In this document: piece after piece, positions 1 through 14,315 of the stretch
Numbering within the stretch: position 1 is the first letter of the stretch
Layout: the number at the start of each line of letters is the position of its first letter
Assembly: GCF_905475395.1 (NCBI RefSeq)
Contig: NC_058341.1
Span: forward strand, 62,255,501 to 62,319,500
DNA length: 64,000 bases
Reading direction: 5' to 3'
From: Chrysoperla carnea
Lineage: Eukaryota > Arthropoda > Insecta > Neuroptera > Chrysopidae
Notes under the pieces: generated by a model
Database searches by the model: none
The model's input: only the letters and a program-made list of their open reading frames with translations
What the model was told of the DNA's origin: nothing
Made by a program: the position numbers and the translations under genes

Positions 1-862
1 CATTTGGTATGTGCGTATGGTTTACATGTTTGTAAACAAACATTTCCGTTAAATATTATGTATCTATGCGCGTTGCAAACTATATAAAATCGAAAAGTAT
101 TTTTATGGTTTATACGCGTTTATAGTTATCCATCTACCAAAGAAAAAAATTAGTTGCTATTAATTTCTGTAAGATTACTATATTTCGAAAAAACATTGTA
201 CAGAATCCGATCCATTATTCGAAATTTCGAATAAATTAAACATTTATAAAATCTAATTTGTTAGTTGTACTTTACTGTTTTTGTATGGATAAATGCTTAA
301 TGCGATAAAAAAGCCGATGCGTTTATAAATGCTAAAAGTAGACACTTAATCGATGTCATTTTCAACTTCTAATAAAAACAAATTAAGTTTGTACGAATTA
401 GTATGAAGAACTTTGTATAATTTTGGACTTTAGTACCTAATAATCTAATTGCCCATCGAGTGACATTGAGTGACACATTTTTAGAAATTGGTTTGTGACT
501 TAATTATGCTTAAGTCTATTAATTTTTTATATACGATAATTATTGTAAGGATGTTATTTTTGACGATTATTAACTGTGGACTTTCTGCATGACGCCTGGC
601 CTTGACAGAATCCAATTGCTTCAAAAAAAGAGATACCTGATGTCGAATTGATGCCGGCGGGGCGTTGCAAAAACTTTCTAAATCGCGTGAAGTAGAACGT
701 CCCACTTAAAATAATTTTCCTTCCATTCTACTTTATTTATTTTAGAATAAGCTTTATTATAAAACCTGTTAAAACGTCTATTAACAGTTAAAAAAAATTG
801 AACAATAATAGGCCGATTAGAAATAGAAATCAACAAACGATAAATGTTTTATAATTTTGCAG
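1..862. other. intron of Rpt1 (left edge), no coding signal
   Basis: This is very AT-rich sequence ending in a polypyrimidine/AG acceptor at 861-862. The next base starts a clear Rpt1 exon whose reading frame needs one base from an earlier exon, so the stretch is read as intron. I could not find the roughly 141 missing N-terminal Rpt1 residues here; the earlier exons should lie beyond the left edge. Confidence 0.7.
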
Positions 863-2079
<1,217 letters not shown>

Positions 2080-2134
2080 ATTTTAAGGATTAATTTACTA
2101 ATAAAAAATTTATTGTAACACTTTTTCTTATAAT

Positions 2135-2140
2135 AATAAA
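2135..2140 (+). other. probable poly(A) signal of Rpt1
   Basis: AATAAA lies 55 bases after the Rpt1 stop codon. It is the first canonical signal downstream on this strand. Such hexamers are common in AT-rich DNA, so position is the main support. Confidence 0.55.
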
Positions 2141-2461
2141 TGAAAATTTAATATACAAAAAAGTTTTTTTTTTTATTTAAATAAACAACAAAAACAAATT
2201 CAACATAAATTAAGTGAAGTGAGGAACAAATATTTTAAATAAACAAAAATTGGTCAATAAATTGACTGCTTCATTATTATAACGAGCCAAAAACATTTTT
2301 ATTTTCTTTTTATTAAAACTTCTAATGTCTGATGCCATTTGTAACACGGTCAGATGCCATAAGATCTTAATGTGATATACAACCAGAAGTACGATTTCCT
2401 TGTTTTCTACTTAATCTCTCGATAAGTTTTTATTATTAAGCCAAACCGAATTAGAATTTGA

Positions 2462-3313
2462 CCCGGGAAGAATTCATAACCGCTATTTTTCTTCGAAAAT
2501 CATTGGTAGGGCTCACTGGCAGTCTACATTTCGGTTTTCGAAATTCCAACCCTGCTGCGTCATCCGCCATCTTGGATTTGAAGATGAATTTACGTTTTAT
2601 TTTCAATTTTATACGAACTCGTTTATTTTCAATTTTATACGAAAAATGGTCAATACTAAAGTTAATTTTTAATTAAATTTCCTGATCCTTGATTGAATTT
2701 CCTGATATTTTTCGATTTAGACCCGAAAAAAGGGATGAATTTTTGTTTATTGAATAACTCGTTTATTTTCAATTTTATGCGAAAAATAGTTATTACCAAA
2801 GTTATTTGAAATTAAATGAATGAAACCAAATAAAAGAAATCAGCAACCAAAAGCATCGCTTTTACATCTCCCCCCGTCAGTGTGAATAAATTTACCTGTA
2901 GGTACTAATTTATTTGAACGGAAGAGAATGCGATCTGTTTTCATTTTTCCACATGTAATATCGAAAATTATATTGGAGATGCGTTTCATATGACCATGAG
3001 GTTAACACAAAATTGTAGAAAATTTAATTCCAAACAACTTCGGTGATAACTATTTTTTGTGTAAAAGTAAAAATAAACAAGTTATGCAATAAAAAATATT
3101 CATGACCATCTCTTTTTGGGTCTAAATCGAAAAATACGATTGAAATTGAAAATAAACGAGTAATTCAAATATTCAATAAACAAAAGTTCACCCACAAATT
3201 CAAGATGGCGGATGACGCAACAGGGTTGGAACCCCGAAAACCGAAATGTAAACTTCCAGGGAGCCCCGCCCCCAACGATTTTCGAAAAGAATTGCTGTTA
3301 CGAATTTTTCCTG
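2462..3313. repeat. foldback (long inverted-repeat) element, about 850 bp
   Basis: The left arm runs from about 2464 to 2780 and the right arm from about 3105 to 3312. Reverse-complementing the right arm reproduces the left one in order: GAATTCATAACCGC-like end, TTCGAAAATCATTGG, ACATTTCGGTTTTCG, TCCAACCCTG then GCGTCATCCGCCATCTTG, and ACTCGTTTATTTTCAA. The centre is not repeated. No reading frame of note is present. This is the architecture of a non-autonomous foldback transposon or large MITE. I could not define a target-site duplication. Confidence 0.8.
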
Positions 3314-5675
3314 TGTCAGTCCTTCTTTTGATCTAATTCGACTGGCGTATATGGCACATTTCCCAATGGATGTTAACAGCGAAAATTAATATTTTATAAT
3401 TCATACCCAAAATCCCACTTTTACGTTGAAAAACTGAGGTTTCTATCGGTTGCCTTAAGCAACCAAACATAGTACGCCATGCTCAAGATAAGTTTTTATA
3501 TGCCTAAAGAAAGGTATTCGCATCTCATTCCAAGAAAAATTTCAGAACGAATTACATGATTTATTATGAGGTCAAGCTGTCACTTTAATGTAATTGTCAT
3601 TTTCTTTTGAAGGTGAATTGCTCCAGTTATGCTGAAAATATTGATTTTTGGAGATATTTCGGAGGATTTTAAACTTTCATTTTTGCGTTTTTTTTTAAGT
3701 TTCAGTTACCATGAATACTCGAATTTTTTTAATAACTGGTACATATTTAATATGATATTTGACACAGGAAAATCGTGGTACCCGAAGTTAAAAAGTATTT
3801 GATCATTGCTTCGCATGAAATATGGTACACAGTGAAAAAACAAAATTTTGATTTGCATGCGAGATGTGACATGAGAGAAGTAGCTTTCTTAATTGAAGGT
3901 TCTCATAGAATCTGAATTCATTCACTTACATGGCCCCAAAAAATTTGTGCAGTCGTAGAGATAAAATTAACATGAATGATATAAATTTGAGTAAATTTTC
4001 CGTAAATTTGAGTAAATTTTCCGGTTTTAAGTAGTACGTATGCAAATTTTCGGTGACTTTAGACCTCCACTCCACCTGTATGGTAAAAAATAAGAAAATT
4101 CTTAACATATCTCCTTCTCCTCTGCCAAATGATAAGAAGTAGGCTTTTTTCACAACTTTTATTAATAAAATTTAATTTAAAAAATTGTATTTACAGGGTT
4201 AAATAAAGTAAAGGAGCTCGTTAATTAAGTCCAAATTTTTTACTACAGTACGAAAATGATTGGTATAAATTTCTTGTGTAAGCTTCTCCATTATTTTACT
4301 TGTTAATTTTTCGCAGTCTAGTACAAACAAATAACACTAAGAAAACTTACCAAGTAAAATATTTAATAAAGTGAGTGATTCAATTTGGGATCGTGATCGA
4401 TTTATGGATAGGTAATGCTTGGAAACTACGTAAGCTGTTTCCTTGTAACACACTGTACTTATATTGTGAAACACAAACTTCGCGCTTCACTGATTTCCGA
4501 GATACAAGGGTGTAAAAACACCGATAACGTCATGTATACGTCGCAGCCAAGTAGCTTAATTAGCCGTTCAATTAACAGCGTTCAACTAGCGGTCTGAACG
4601 ATATTTAGCCATTTAATCAAACAACTAGGCAAATGACTTTAACTACTTGCCTAGTCTAGTCATTTAAAATTAGTTCCACTTTCTGCATCTGGCGCTGAAA
4701 TATACACACTGTCAATATGATAGTGTGGCAAGCAATAATATTGTTGATGTTTCTCTCAATTTCAGTTTGATTGCGTTTACGTAAAAAAAAAAAAAAAACA
4801 ATGGAAGAGTGTAGTGACAAAAAGTTGGAACTAAGTATGTTACTATTAAAAACTAGTTTTCATGGCAAGAGTTGCAGTAATCAAATACAAATTATGGCGA
4901 AGAAGTTTCAGAAAGTTTTATTTCTTTGAGAGACAATGATTTAAAAAATGTAATTGTAAACTTCCCTCCTCGATCCTCATGGATTCAAAAGCCATAGAAG
5001 TTTAACTTGCGATAACAAGTAATATTTTAATTACTTAAATGTTTACTTTGTTATTAAGAGCCACTAATTGATCTCATGATTATCAAATAACAACAAGTCA
5101 TATTTTAAATTACGTAAATAAACAATTTCTAATGTCAGATATTTCATCTTTAGTCTTTTTTTTTGGTCAAATGATCACCTTATTATTGTATGATTGGTCT
5201 AAGTATCAGCCAACCAGTTCATTAAATGTTGTATTAGACACTACCGCTGAATATTATTGAGACGATAAGTCGAACGGCCTTAAGCTAGAATGCCAATAAC
5301 TTTACATATATATATTTCCAACCATTTAACTACCAGATATATACTTATACACTTGTTTCACTGTGCTCCGATTCTTGTTTCATACTATGCTGGACCTAGG
5401 GCACAGTTGATATAAAAAGTGCCAATACTTTAGTTTCGAAACATATTTCTTAACTTTGATGTATAGTAATTTATTAAAGAAAATACTAACTTTTAATATT
5501 TAACTACATATTTTTAAACTGATTGAATATTTGTCTTTACAACCCCAAATACACTTTTTGTTTCACTATACCACAGTCACCTTTCCCTAAATACAAAATT
5601 AATAAATTAAAGATCGTGTTAAATTTCTTTAATGGAAGTGAAAACTTATTTTTAAATACTGTGTAAATGTTTTTT
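3314..5675. other. gene-free AT-rich intergenic DNA
   Basis: I see no protein or RNA gene here. Small items are a 17-base palindrome (GGTTGCCTTAAGCAACC) near 3447 and a segment about 4540-4600 that resembles 20875-20925 (AGCTTAATTAGC followed by TTCAATTAA), which marks it as an old interspersed repeat. It separates the convergent Rpt1 and TXNDC15 genes. Confidence 0.6.
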
Positions 5676-8202
5676 TTAATCAGTATGCTCATGTTGTGCT
5701 TCAGATTCCCGCCACGTATTTTGTATTGTCTCAACAATCCATTTCCACCATTTTGATTGTGAAAAGAAATACACGGTACACAAACAAATAAAAATCCACG
5801 ATAGTCCTAGACAATAATCACGTTGATATTCTGGTAAATGTGATAAAGGTCCACGAAAATCATCTGATGTTACATAATATTTTGTTGTATCCACATCCGG
5901 ATCCACTATACCAATTGTATGTTTACCAATAAATTTTACTAGCAAATCAATTTTATACTCTGACTCATTATATTTAGCAACAGCACGCCCATTATGGAAC
6001 AGCATTAATGTAGGCACACCCACAATACCATTTTGAGCATTAAATATGTGATGAGTCATGGCGTCAATAGCTACCATTTTTATGTTGGGAAATATGCGTG
6101 CTAAAGCTGTGTATTGAGCTGTGGCAGCACCACTAAATGGACACGATACACCTATAAGAATGAAAATAACATTTTTAGCCGGAATATTCCCTACAGTGTC
6201 CGGGAGATTAACGTAAAAAATCCGTACGAGATGATTGCGTCTAGATTTTGATACTAGTGGAACATATCGGCCTATCTGCCGTTTTTCATCCAGCATCAAT
6301 CTCGTAGCTCCAAACAAGAAAAATATAAAAATCCCAAAAAATTGAAATAATTCTGGGAGGCTTTTCGACATGGATACATAGTGAAACATGGAGAGAGCAC
6401 TAATTTTCACCCACCTTACGTAGATATACGCACTTAAAGTTTTGCCAAAAATCAGGAATTTATTGAAGGTACATACAATAAATGTAGCGCAAAGTCGCAG
6501 GTAGAACCATTACTACCTGCCTGACCAAGTTTCGTAATGCAGACTTGTAGAAAAAGCTTCTCAGAAATTATTTAATTTTGGAGGTTTATATCTATCCCCT
6601 GATTGGGTTTACGATATCGAGACTGGGTGCAAAACAGTAGATAAGACGATGCTTTTGACTGTTGTTAAAAATTCGACGCAGCCATCTCACAAGAATTTTT
6701 TTCCAAACATTTCCCGGGCCAACTTTCTTATACAGGCTTCAAGCGAGCTCATCTGTTAGCGAATTAACAAAATTTAAGAAATTTTTTTAAATCAAATTAT
6801 AGAAAATATCTATAATTTATGAAGGTATAGAATTGGAGATACTAGGAAATTTCCAGTCATTTTTATTAAATTGCTTCATTAATAAGCAAAATTGCCGCCT
6901 TGTAGTAAAGAATCAGGTTCATTAATCGTTAATGCATCGATAAAAATTAACAGTTTTTTAAATTTTATTTTTGTAAACATATCGATTTAGTAATGCCATC
7001 GCACGGAGATATGACAAACAACTAGCCAGATGACAAATGGTTTGTCTCTCATCCTGTTTTCAATATATTATAACATAATTTTACATAGAAACAAGTATAA
7101 AAATGTGGATTTAGTGTGATTCCGATTGATTCCCAACCTCAACGGATATCAAGACGTCACATCCAACCACAAGTCGTTTTTTATTCTTTCAAAAATATAA
7201 CAATTTTTTATTAATAATAAATAAAAAAAATTCCTTAAATATACTTTAGATAGATTAATATTTTATTTATATAGAGTGTCTTTTTTAAGCTGACAATTGC
7301 TTGAAACTCGAAAATACCTTTTATTGATCAAAATGCATCAAGTGAAAAATGTTGGGTATGTAGGAGCATATATTACGCATACATTAAACTGGACCTAGGT
7401 TTCCATCTCAATGAAAAGGCCACTGTACTCAATAACGGATAGTCGATAGATAAATCCGATAGATTTACTCCACTATATAAAAAAAAAATTCCAAAAATCT
7501 TGTGGTAAAGCGTTGTTTTTATGTTATTCAAAACTTTTATCCTTTAGTATAAGATCTAAAATGTTGTAACTAGATCAATTTTTGAACATAAAAACATAGA
7601 AAAAAACCAATCACTTGAATTTTATGTTCTACAAATAAAAACAGGAACCTTTAAGTATTCAGTAGAGGAGCCGGAATCTCTATATTGCTTACCAAGGCAC
7701 TTAAGACACTAGTTTCTTTATCTATAGATTAAAAAAAACGAGTATTTTTACTTCACTAACCATAAAAAAATACCATGTTACAATTAGCTGGTGTATCTTT
7801 CGTTGTTATATTTGGATTTGACATCAACAGTTTTAAAAGTCGTGTAGAATTCACAACTTCAATAGTACCACCATCTACTTGAGGTTTGCATACAACTTTA
7901 TTTGAAGTAGCATTTGTATTTGCAGCCTTCGTTTCAGTTACATTCGCTGATATATCCGTAGTCTGTTCGGTAACTGTTTCATTACTAGTTGTACCATTTT
8001 CTACAGACGTGGCATTACTTTCAATATTTAACTCTTCTTCAGGAGTTGCTTCAGACGGTTCAGCTATTTCTGCACTAGGTGTAAATATATTTTGTATATT
8101 GTTTGGAGTATTATTTTCTTCTGAATAAGAAAATTGTAAAAAGCACAGACAAATTATAATTTTTGTAATTGTAATAAATGTTGCCATTATTTCTGTCAGC
8201 AA
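5676..8202 (-). CDS. TXNDC15: thioredoxin domain-containing protein 15-like (TXNDC15), two exons
   Basis: A type I membrane thioredoxin-fold protein; in vertebrates TXNDC15 is tied to cilia, but the insect role is not established here. Exon 1 is complement(7761-8202), donor GTTAGT; exon 2 is complement(5676-6151), acceptor TTCTTATAG. The split glycine codon rejoins as NMVFFYG/VSCPFSG. Product is 305 residues. In order: hydrophobic signal peptide (about 1-28; Met6 is an alternative start), an N/T/E-rich linker with many N-x-S/T sequons (30-110), a thioredoxin domain from about 118 with the degenerate CPFS centre at 151-154 (one cysteine, not CxxC) and the cis-proline VPT at 193-195, one transmembrane helix about 260-278, then a short tail ending EHTD. 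The order and spacing match the family, and the single-cysteine CPFS is typical of it. The N-terminal linker is shorter than in vertebrates (about 360 residues in total). Confidence 0.9.
6152..7760 (-). other. TXNDC15 intron 1
   Basis: A 1609-base intron bounded by GTTAGT and TATAG on the minus strand. The reading frame upstream of 6151 in the downstream exon is intron read-through and not coding. Inside I see only AT-rich sequence and a short inverted repeat around 6498-6522 (GCAGGTAG ... CTACCTGC). No gene is nested in it. Confidence 0.8.
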
Positions 8203-8427
8203 ATCACATAATCAAAATTAACTTATTTCAATACAAATCAAATTTTAAATGTCACTCACTATATCTACTGTCAAATTTAAATATGCACCCGTACCATGTG
8301 TCAAAGGATGATAGTTTTTCATGGTATACCAGTGGCGCACATTTTTTGTTTTCTCGGGGTGCGTTCATTAAGTTCAAACTTATTTTGTTCAGTTGTAAAA
8401 TACCCAATAAAGACCTAGAGAATGGAC

Positions 8428-8736
8428 CATGAAGCTTATAAGAAGGAGAACGATCGCTATAGAAAATATTGTCCCCGAAATATGGATAAAATAAGTGAGG
8501 CGCTGCGACCGCTAAGAAGTATCAATAAAGGCGGGCTGTTGTGCGCTAATTTGAAATGATATATCAATTTGTACATTATGCAACTAGCTTCATCCACTTC
8601 GCAGATACTACTTCTTGATGACAGCGCGGCTGGTGGCTTAAAAATTAACTATAAATTCTACAAATTTTCAGGGACAGGTGCGCTAATGCTTTAGTACAGT
8701 ACATAGCGATATTTCTCCTTCTTTATAACCTTCATG
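8428..8736. mobile_element. hAT-type MITE, copy 1, with 8-bp target duplication
   Basis: A 309-base element with terminal inverted repeats of about 33 bases: left CATGAAGCTTATAAGAAGG..., right (reverse complement) CATGAAGGTTATAAAGAAGG.... The flanks carry a perfect 8-base duplication GAATGGAC at 8420-8427 and 8737-8744. CA...TG ends with an 8-base duplication are typical of the hAT superfamily. No transposase frame exists, so it is non-autonomous. A second copy in opposite orientation lies at 17999-18304. Confidence 0.92.
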
Positions 8737-8844
8737 GAATGGACTGTGCGTTCCATATCCAATTTAAAGTAAAAGAGGAAATTCGGACAGATATGTGTGA
8801 AAAAGACAAAGCGATCGTGCAGCCCATGGACGTATTATAGAAAA

Positions 8845-9100
8845 GAAAACGCTGTACATTCAACAAATTTCACAGACAACGGTATCTGCTACTTCACAAA
8901 TGTTTAGTACCAATACCTGATACTTTTTTAGTCAACATTATTGCATCTCTTATGCGGCCCATATCTATCTCTTTTTCGTAAGTATTATACAAAGAAGTTG
9001 CAATAACGTTGACTAAAAACGTATCAGGTATTGATACTACACGTTTCTCATGTATTAGATACCGTTTTATGAGAATTTGTTGAATGTAACAGCGTCTGCT
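8845..9100. repeat. imperfect palindromic element
   Basis: The core is an almost perfect inverted repeat: CAATACCTGATAC followed by TTAGTCAACATTATTGCA on the left (from 8907) and its complement on the right (to 9037). An outer, looser pair extends it: ACGCTG/ACATTCAACAAATT on the left and AATTTGTTGAATGTAACAGCGT on the right. It is probably a small MITE or a foldback remnant. No target duplication was resolved. Confidence 0.65.
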
Positions 9101-10298
9101 TTCTATGTACGGTTTTCATCTCCCTAGATTTTAGCGATAGACTCCTGAAATCGTGTGTTCTCTCCCGGCTCCCGATATCATCATAAATTCTCCCGAGTTG
9201 AGTAATACAAGATATTTTTTGATTATTTATTTCATATCCAGGAAAATATGGCAATTCTAAGCAACTTTTATTTTCAATTACTTGAAGAATATTTATTTAA
9301 ATATTTAATTATGAAAAAACTGAGTACAAAAAACATCAAAAAATCGAACAGAATTATAATTCGGTGGTATAATTATAGATTAATTTCACTTTCTCCCGAT
9401 TTTCTGGTTTATTTATTTTTACCTATCTGTTTCTGTAATACCTCCATGGAGTGTATCATAGTAATGTGTTTTCTATAAATCGATTTTCTGAAAAATGATC
9501 TACAGATTCGAGATTATTACACAGATTGTTAGTTATAATCTAGATTGTTACTTAATAATTTATTGCTTTGTATTTTTTCTTTAATTTTCGCAATTTCCAG
9601 AGAAATATTTTAATATTTTCTCGTCTATTTTAAAAAAATATTCTATAAAATGGCATCTCTTTTTATCTAGATGACACTCGGACCAAAATTATACCATGTG
9701 ATCAAATTTGACGCTAAAGACTAGCCTCAAGTGTCACCATGAAATGGAATCTTTCAATGAAATGAAAAGGTGTATATTTAGTCCTCGAAACGAATAGACA
9801 GACCTCTTAGATTTCTTTTGATCATGATAAAAAGTTTCAAGTGGGAGTATTCTCATATGAAGTCTGTGAGGTCATTTTTAAAAACTGAAAACATTCGCGG
9901 TTGAAAGTAGTTCGTAATAGAACTTCTCATATGTCACATAATTGATAATTTTCACAAATTAAATTAACATTGAATTCATTTTATATAAAATTTTATTTAG
10001 TACATACAAAATTATTTCATTTATTTTGAGTGTTACTCATTAAAGTGTATTTCCGAAATAAAAGTGTGTATTTAATATTTGCGTATGAATACATATTATA
10101 GAAAAAAACATTTTAATTACACTGTTGCATAAAGTTCTGAGTAATGTTCAACCTCGCCATTGAATAAAAAACTACGTAAATAAATTTTAATTAAATATAT
10201 CATTACAATTGAAAGTGATTGTTCTCATCCGATTTTAAGTATTTCCGTGCTAGTGTTAAAGAGAAAGTTTCAACATAGGCCTGTCAGACACAGCTATT
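9101..10298. other. gene-free region upstream of the G-gamma gene
   Basis: AT-rich with no recognisable coding or repeat signal by eye. The last 100-200 bases should hold the 5' UTR and promoter of the gamma-subunit gene at 10299, but I cannot place a TATA box or initiator with confidence. Confidence 0.5.
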
Positions 10299-12312
10299 AT
10301 GGACATGATGGTTTCCAGTTTGCAACAGCAAAGGGCCATCACCGACCAACTTCGGCGTGAAGCTGGAATAAAACGTATTCCAGGTAATTAATATCCCCCT
10401 ATACTTTATGTCAAAACCTCTTTAAAAGCAACAAGTTGGTAATTTGTCTAATGTAATTCTCCACATTTTGTTTTATTTGTATACTTCCTAAATTTTTTTA
10501 AAATTAAATTTATAATTATATTTTCAAAAATTTGTTTTTAAGTATATATTATTAAAAAGTGAGATTCTTGTAAATCTTCTTAAATAAGACTTGAATTTTA
10601 ATTCTAAAAAATTTACGAATTTTAATAAAAAGCAAGTGAAAATAAACAATTGCCTGAGATAATTGTCGAAATACCCTGTGTAGACAGTATTGAATAGCAG
10701 TGTTTGCATTATTTTTAATAATTTAGAAAAGTTTAAAAAATTCACACATTTATGATGGCCTTTCTATAACCATTTGTTTTGGTTTTCGACTATTTTTCGA
10801 AGTATTCTTTACATTTTTGTTTGTTTTTTGAATCTACATGCTTTGAAATGAATTTTTGACCTTAAAATTATCAGATAGGTTTGATTTGAAAGGGGCATTT
10901 TGGAAATCATAAGTGGGGAAGGTGGGATGATATCTTATTATAATTATAGACTAGTGCTGCGATCGAGTAGGATTTTGTGAATATTTACACTCCCTTGCTC
11001 ATTATAATTTCTTTAGTTAGAAAATAAAAGTTCTGATTTTAAATAATAATTTAAGGGAAATTAAAAAAAAAATTCAAGACCAATTTTATATCGATGGAAT
11101 TCGATGGATATCGATCTATATCATTTTTCAATTTGCAGTCATCAAAATGAATTCATCAGCATTTATTTCCTGCCATAATAATTTTGAGTGCTGTTATTGC
11201 CCCCAGACACGGATATTCGTGCCTTTAAGGATCACAGGGTGGACGCAAAGGCCAAAAATCCGTATACCAGTGCTAATTCGACCCCATTAAAGCATCAAAG
11301 GCATGGCCAACTTCCAAAATTACCTATTCGTGGCTCCAACCGTATATCAACGGATATTCGTGTCTGCAATTATAGACACGGATATCCTTGGCGAGTGGTA
11401 ATAGACACTCCGATTAATTTTTACATACAATTTTTGGTCTAAAATTAAAATTGAAGCAAAAATTTTATGAATAGGATCAAAAGCAATTTTTCTAAGGAAA
11501 GAAACTAAAAAAAAGTTATTTCTGGATTTGATATTTTAGAAAAATATTTCTTTTGGGGATATATATGTATAAAAAAATACTTGGTTTTTTTTAGATCGAG
11601 TCGGCCTAGGGTCGTGTTGGTAGCTCATAACCAAACCTGGAAAATTTTAATTGCGATCTCGTTCTTGCATTGCATAAAACAGTTTTTAAATTTTTTATTT
11701 AGTTATTCTTATTAGAATATTGTCCAAAATGAATATTCATCAATTTTGAGCTTGCCGCAAATTAAAAATTTTCCACATCCTATGAAGAAAAGATCAACGA
11801 AACTTTTCGCAAGAACTGTTAAATACTACGCGTGGCTCAGTTTATCTATTGTTATTATAAACATTTCTTATCTTATGAAAAGAAAAAATGTGCTGCCATT
11901 TTTGTAAAGGATTTAAGCAAGACTAAAATATTTGCAACTTTCAGGAACTTTAACGAAATGTTTAAACTTTATAAAATTATTAAGAAATGCATGAAATAGT
12001 AATTTTCAATGCTTAATCATGCTAAAAATATGATTTGTATGTTAAATATAACATCTTAAAATGCAAGATGTAAAAGTTCATTCCAAAACATGTCGATTTC
12101 AATAATGACATTTTTAACTAAAAACACCTACCAAAATTGTTTATTAAATATAAATACTTAATATAAATTATGTTTTAATTTTAGTATCACAAGCAGTTGA
12201 AGATATAATCAAATACATCACAGAGCATGAACAAGAAGATTGTCTTCTAGTTGGATTTTCCAGTCAAAAAGTGAATCCATTTCGTGAAAAAAGCTCATGT
12301 GCAGTACTGTGA
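10299..12312 (+). CDS. Ggamma1: G-protein gamma-1 subunit, complete, two exons
   Basis: The gamma subunit pairs with G-beta and anchors the dimer to the plasma membrane in receptor signalling. Exon 1 is 10299-10383 (donor GTAATT) and exon 2 is 12185-12312 (acceptor TTAATTTTAG), stop TGA 12310-12312. The split valine codon rejoins as RIP-V-SQAVED. The product has exactly 70 residues, the length of Drosophila G-gamma-1. It shows the N-terminal helix SSLQQQRAITDQLRREA used for coiled-coil pairing with G-beta, then KYITEHEQEDCLL and GFSSQKVNPFREKSS. It ends in the CaaX box CAVL; a final Leu predicts geranylgeranylation at Cys67. Neither exon stands out as a long reading frame. The start is chosen because MDMMVSSLQQQR matches known gamma-1 N-termini; Met3 and Met4 follow closely. 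Confidence 0.96.
10625..10880. repeat. interspersed repeat, relative of 32160-32400
   Basis: It begins with GCAAGTGAAAATAAACAATTG and continues to AATAATTTAGAAAAGTTTAAA and a CGACTATTTTTCGAAGTATTCT-like stretch. The same order is seen at 32160-32350. Its start also resembles the end of the 28135-28763 / 43098-43590 family (AAGTGAAAACAAACAATTG), so these are probably sub-families sharing a terminus. Confidence 0.7.
11186..11412. repeat. small inverted-repeat element in the G-gamma intron
   Basis: A GC-richer island in AT-rich intron. The left edge GAGTGCTGTTATTGCC pairs loosely with the right edge (reverse complement GGAGTGTCTATTACCAC). Inside, the motif ACGGATATTCGTG occurs in two places and an inner pair (GTGTCT ... 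AGACAC) surrounds AATTATA. An open frame across it (11188-11442) has no recognisable domain and is not accepted as a gene. It is probably a MITE. Confidence 0.45.
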
Positions 12313-14315
12313 TCACAGAAAATCGCCAACAATAATAATTATTTTATTTCATTTAAATATCCTCTGTCCGCCCTTTTAGCCTATTCAATGTGTTCAAATT
12401 CTTACTTATTATGGAAATAATATTTAGCCCAAACTATTCTTCTATGTATGTCCCCTTATTTTTTTATTCTACTTACTAATAATACAAGTTAATGGTTCAT
12501 AAACAAATTTTTACACACAGGGTCAACTAAGCATATCCATAAGAAAAATTTAAATATTTTTGAATTGAAGGAATCAAACGGTGCTTATTGTTTGTAGGAA
12601 ATATTTACAGAATTATTGCATTAAAAAAATTTGCTTTTTTAATTAAGATGAGCCATTAAAACGTATTTTTATACTTAAAAACGATTAAGAATTCGAATTC
12701 TTATTCTATACCTCCAAATTCACATGCTTCACTAAAAACGATATCTTTATGGGATAGACCATGGGATGCTCATAGGAACCTTCCTCAGGGGACTATTAAT
12801 TTTCTTATTCGATTTCAATCGGGTTCATTGATTATAATTCTAAAAAATGTTTCAATTAAAAGTTGTTTGCATTTTTATGAAGAAATTTTTGTAACGTTTT
12901 TTGCTCTAGATCCTACATTTTTAAAACAATATTTGCGGTTGTTACCTATATAATGATTAACCATTTTAGCCCGATCTATTTTTAGATACATACTCCATTC
13001 TATACAGAATCGGTTCTAGTCGATTTTAAGGATGGTGTGATATTTCATTGCAGCTTCTTATCCTCCAAATTAGAAAGATTTATTTTTAATTTACTTGAAC
13101 AAATAGGATTGTTAAAAATGAAACAACCAAATAAAATGTTAAATTATCTGAAATTTCAGACTAGCGTATGTAACTTAAATTATTTCGCAACCTTACGCCT
13201 ATACATTCAAACCTACAAGGTTATTTCTTGACTAACGGAGGTAACTACAGTTTACTCGATATCAAAGTAAATGCTAATCACCTTCGTTAATAAAGGTATG
13301 CTCTTCTATGATCAGTTCATAATACTAGAATGGTAGACGTAAATTTATAAAATTTATTACTTTAATTTTAGCGAAAAAATATCAGCTCAACTCTTCAAAA
13401 TTTAATTTACATCAAATTTGCCAACGGTAATAGCTAAAACAATGCCAAAAGAATTTTCTATGAGCATCTCATGGCCTATAATTGGTAATTTATTGTAATA
13501 ATTTAACGCGCGATATTTAAAATTTTTTATTGATGTGTAGATAAATGGGCTTGTTTCTCCACTAGGCAATGGTGTTAATAATTATTTGTGCCAAGAATAA
13601 AAATGGGTATAAATGTTGTTGCGTCTCGCCTATTTGGGTTAGTAAAAAATATCACCGAATTCTTTCAGCTTAACTTACTTATTATGTGCTTCCATGAACT
13701 TTTCACAATTTTCTGGGTATCGTAAATCGTGACAAAGAATATCGTAACAATGCAAATGCAAGTGAAATACTGAAATAATTATGGGCGAGACATAAAATAC
13801 TTGTGTTAACAATTAAATAAAATTTTATTGGATATTTATTTAGTTTTTTGATTAAAAATAATGATATTATGATGGCCTTTTTATTTGTAGGTATATTTCC
13901 AATAAAATTATTCAAAATAAATTTAATTGTGAATACAAAATAAATAATTGTAATCTAATAAAATATTAATTAACTGTAATGATAATTTAATCTATGAATA
14001 AATATTCTATTGTCTACGTTTGATTTTCTTTTTGTTATTTTTGAGCTTATCCTCACATTTCGAAACAGATAGTAACGAAGTTGTGTTAGGAGGAATGGTC
14101 GTGAGTGTCTTTTTCGGCGTACACTAGATAAACACTAAAATATGGCTGCCTACAATTCAATCCAGCAACTTTTGTTCGATAGGCAGGAAGCTATGAAGGG
14201 TAAATGGGGAAGGGTAAAAGAAAAATTTTTGGTTAAAAAGGGTATGATTTTCCCTGCGGACAATGATTGAAAAATGTTAGTAATATGTCACTTAGCTCGA
14301 GTGTATTAATAGTAC
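12313..14315. other. gene-free AT-rich DNA downstream of G-gamma-1
   Basis: It includes the 3' UTR of the gamma-subunit gene; a TTATTTCATTTAAATA stretch follows the stop, but no convincing AATAAA was pinned. After that I see no coding exon, RNA gene or clear repeat boundary. Confidence 0.5.

Larger units (their letters stand above)
10384..12184 (+). other. G-gamma-1 intron with embedded repeats
   Basis: An 1801-base intron between consensus splice sites. It holds two repeat segments listed separately (10625-10880 and 11186-11412). The rest is AT-rich and without recognisable signal. Confidence 0.85.

Noticed and set aside
6152-6410. N-terminal extension (MKISALSM...) of the TXNDC15 downstream frame
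   Set aside because: It is intron sequence upstream of the TTATAG acceptor; the real upstream part is the exon at 7761-8202.
11188-11442. 84-residue frame in the G-gamma intron
   Set aside because: No recognisable domain; it coincides with an inverted-repeat element.
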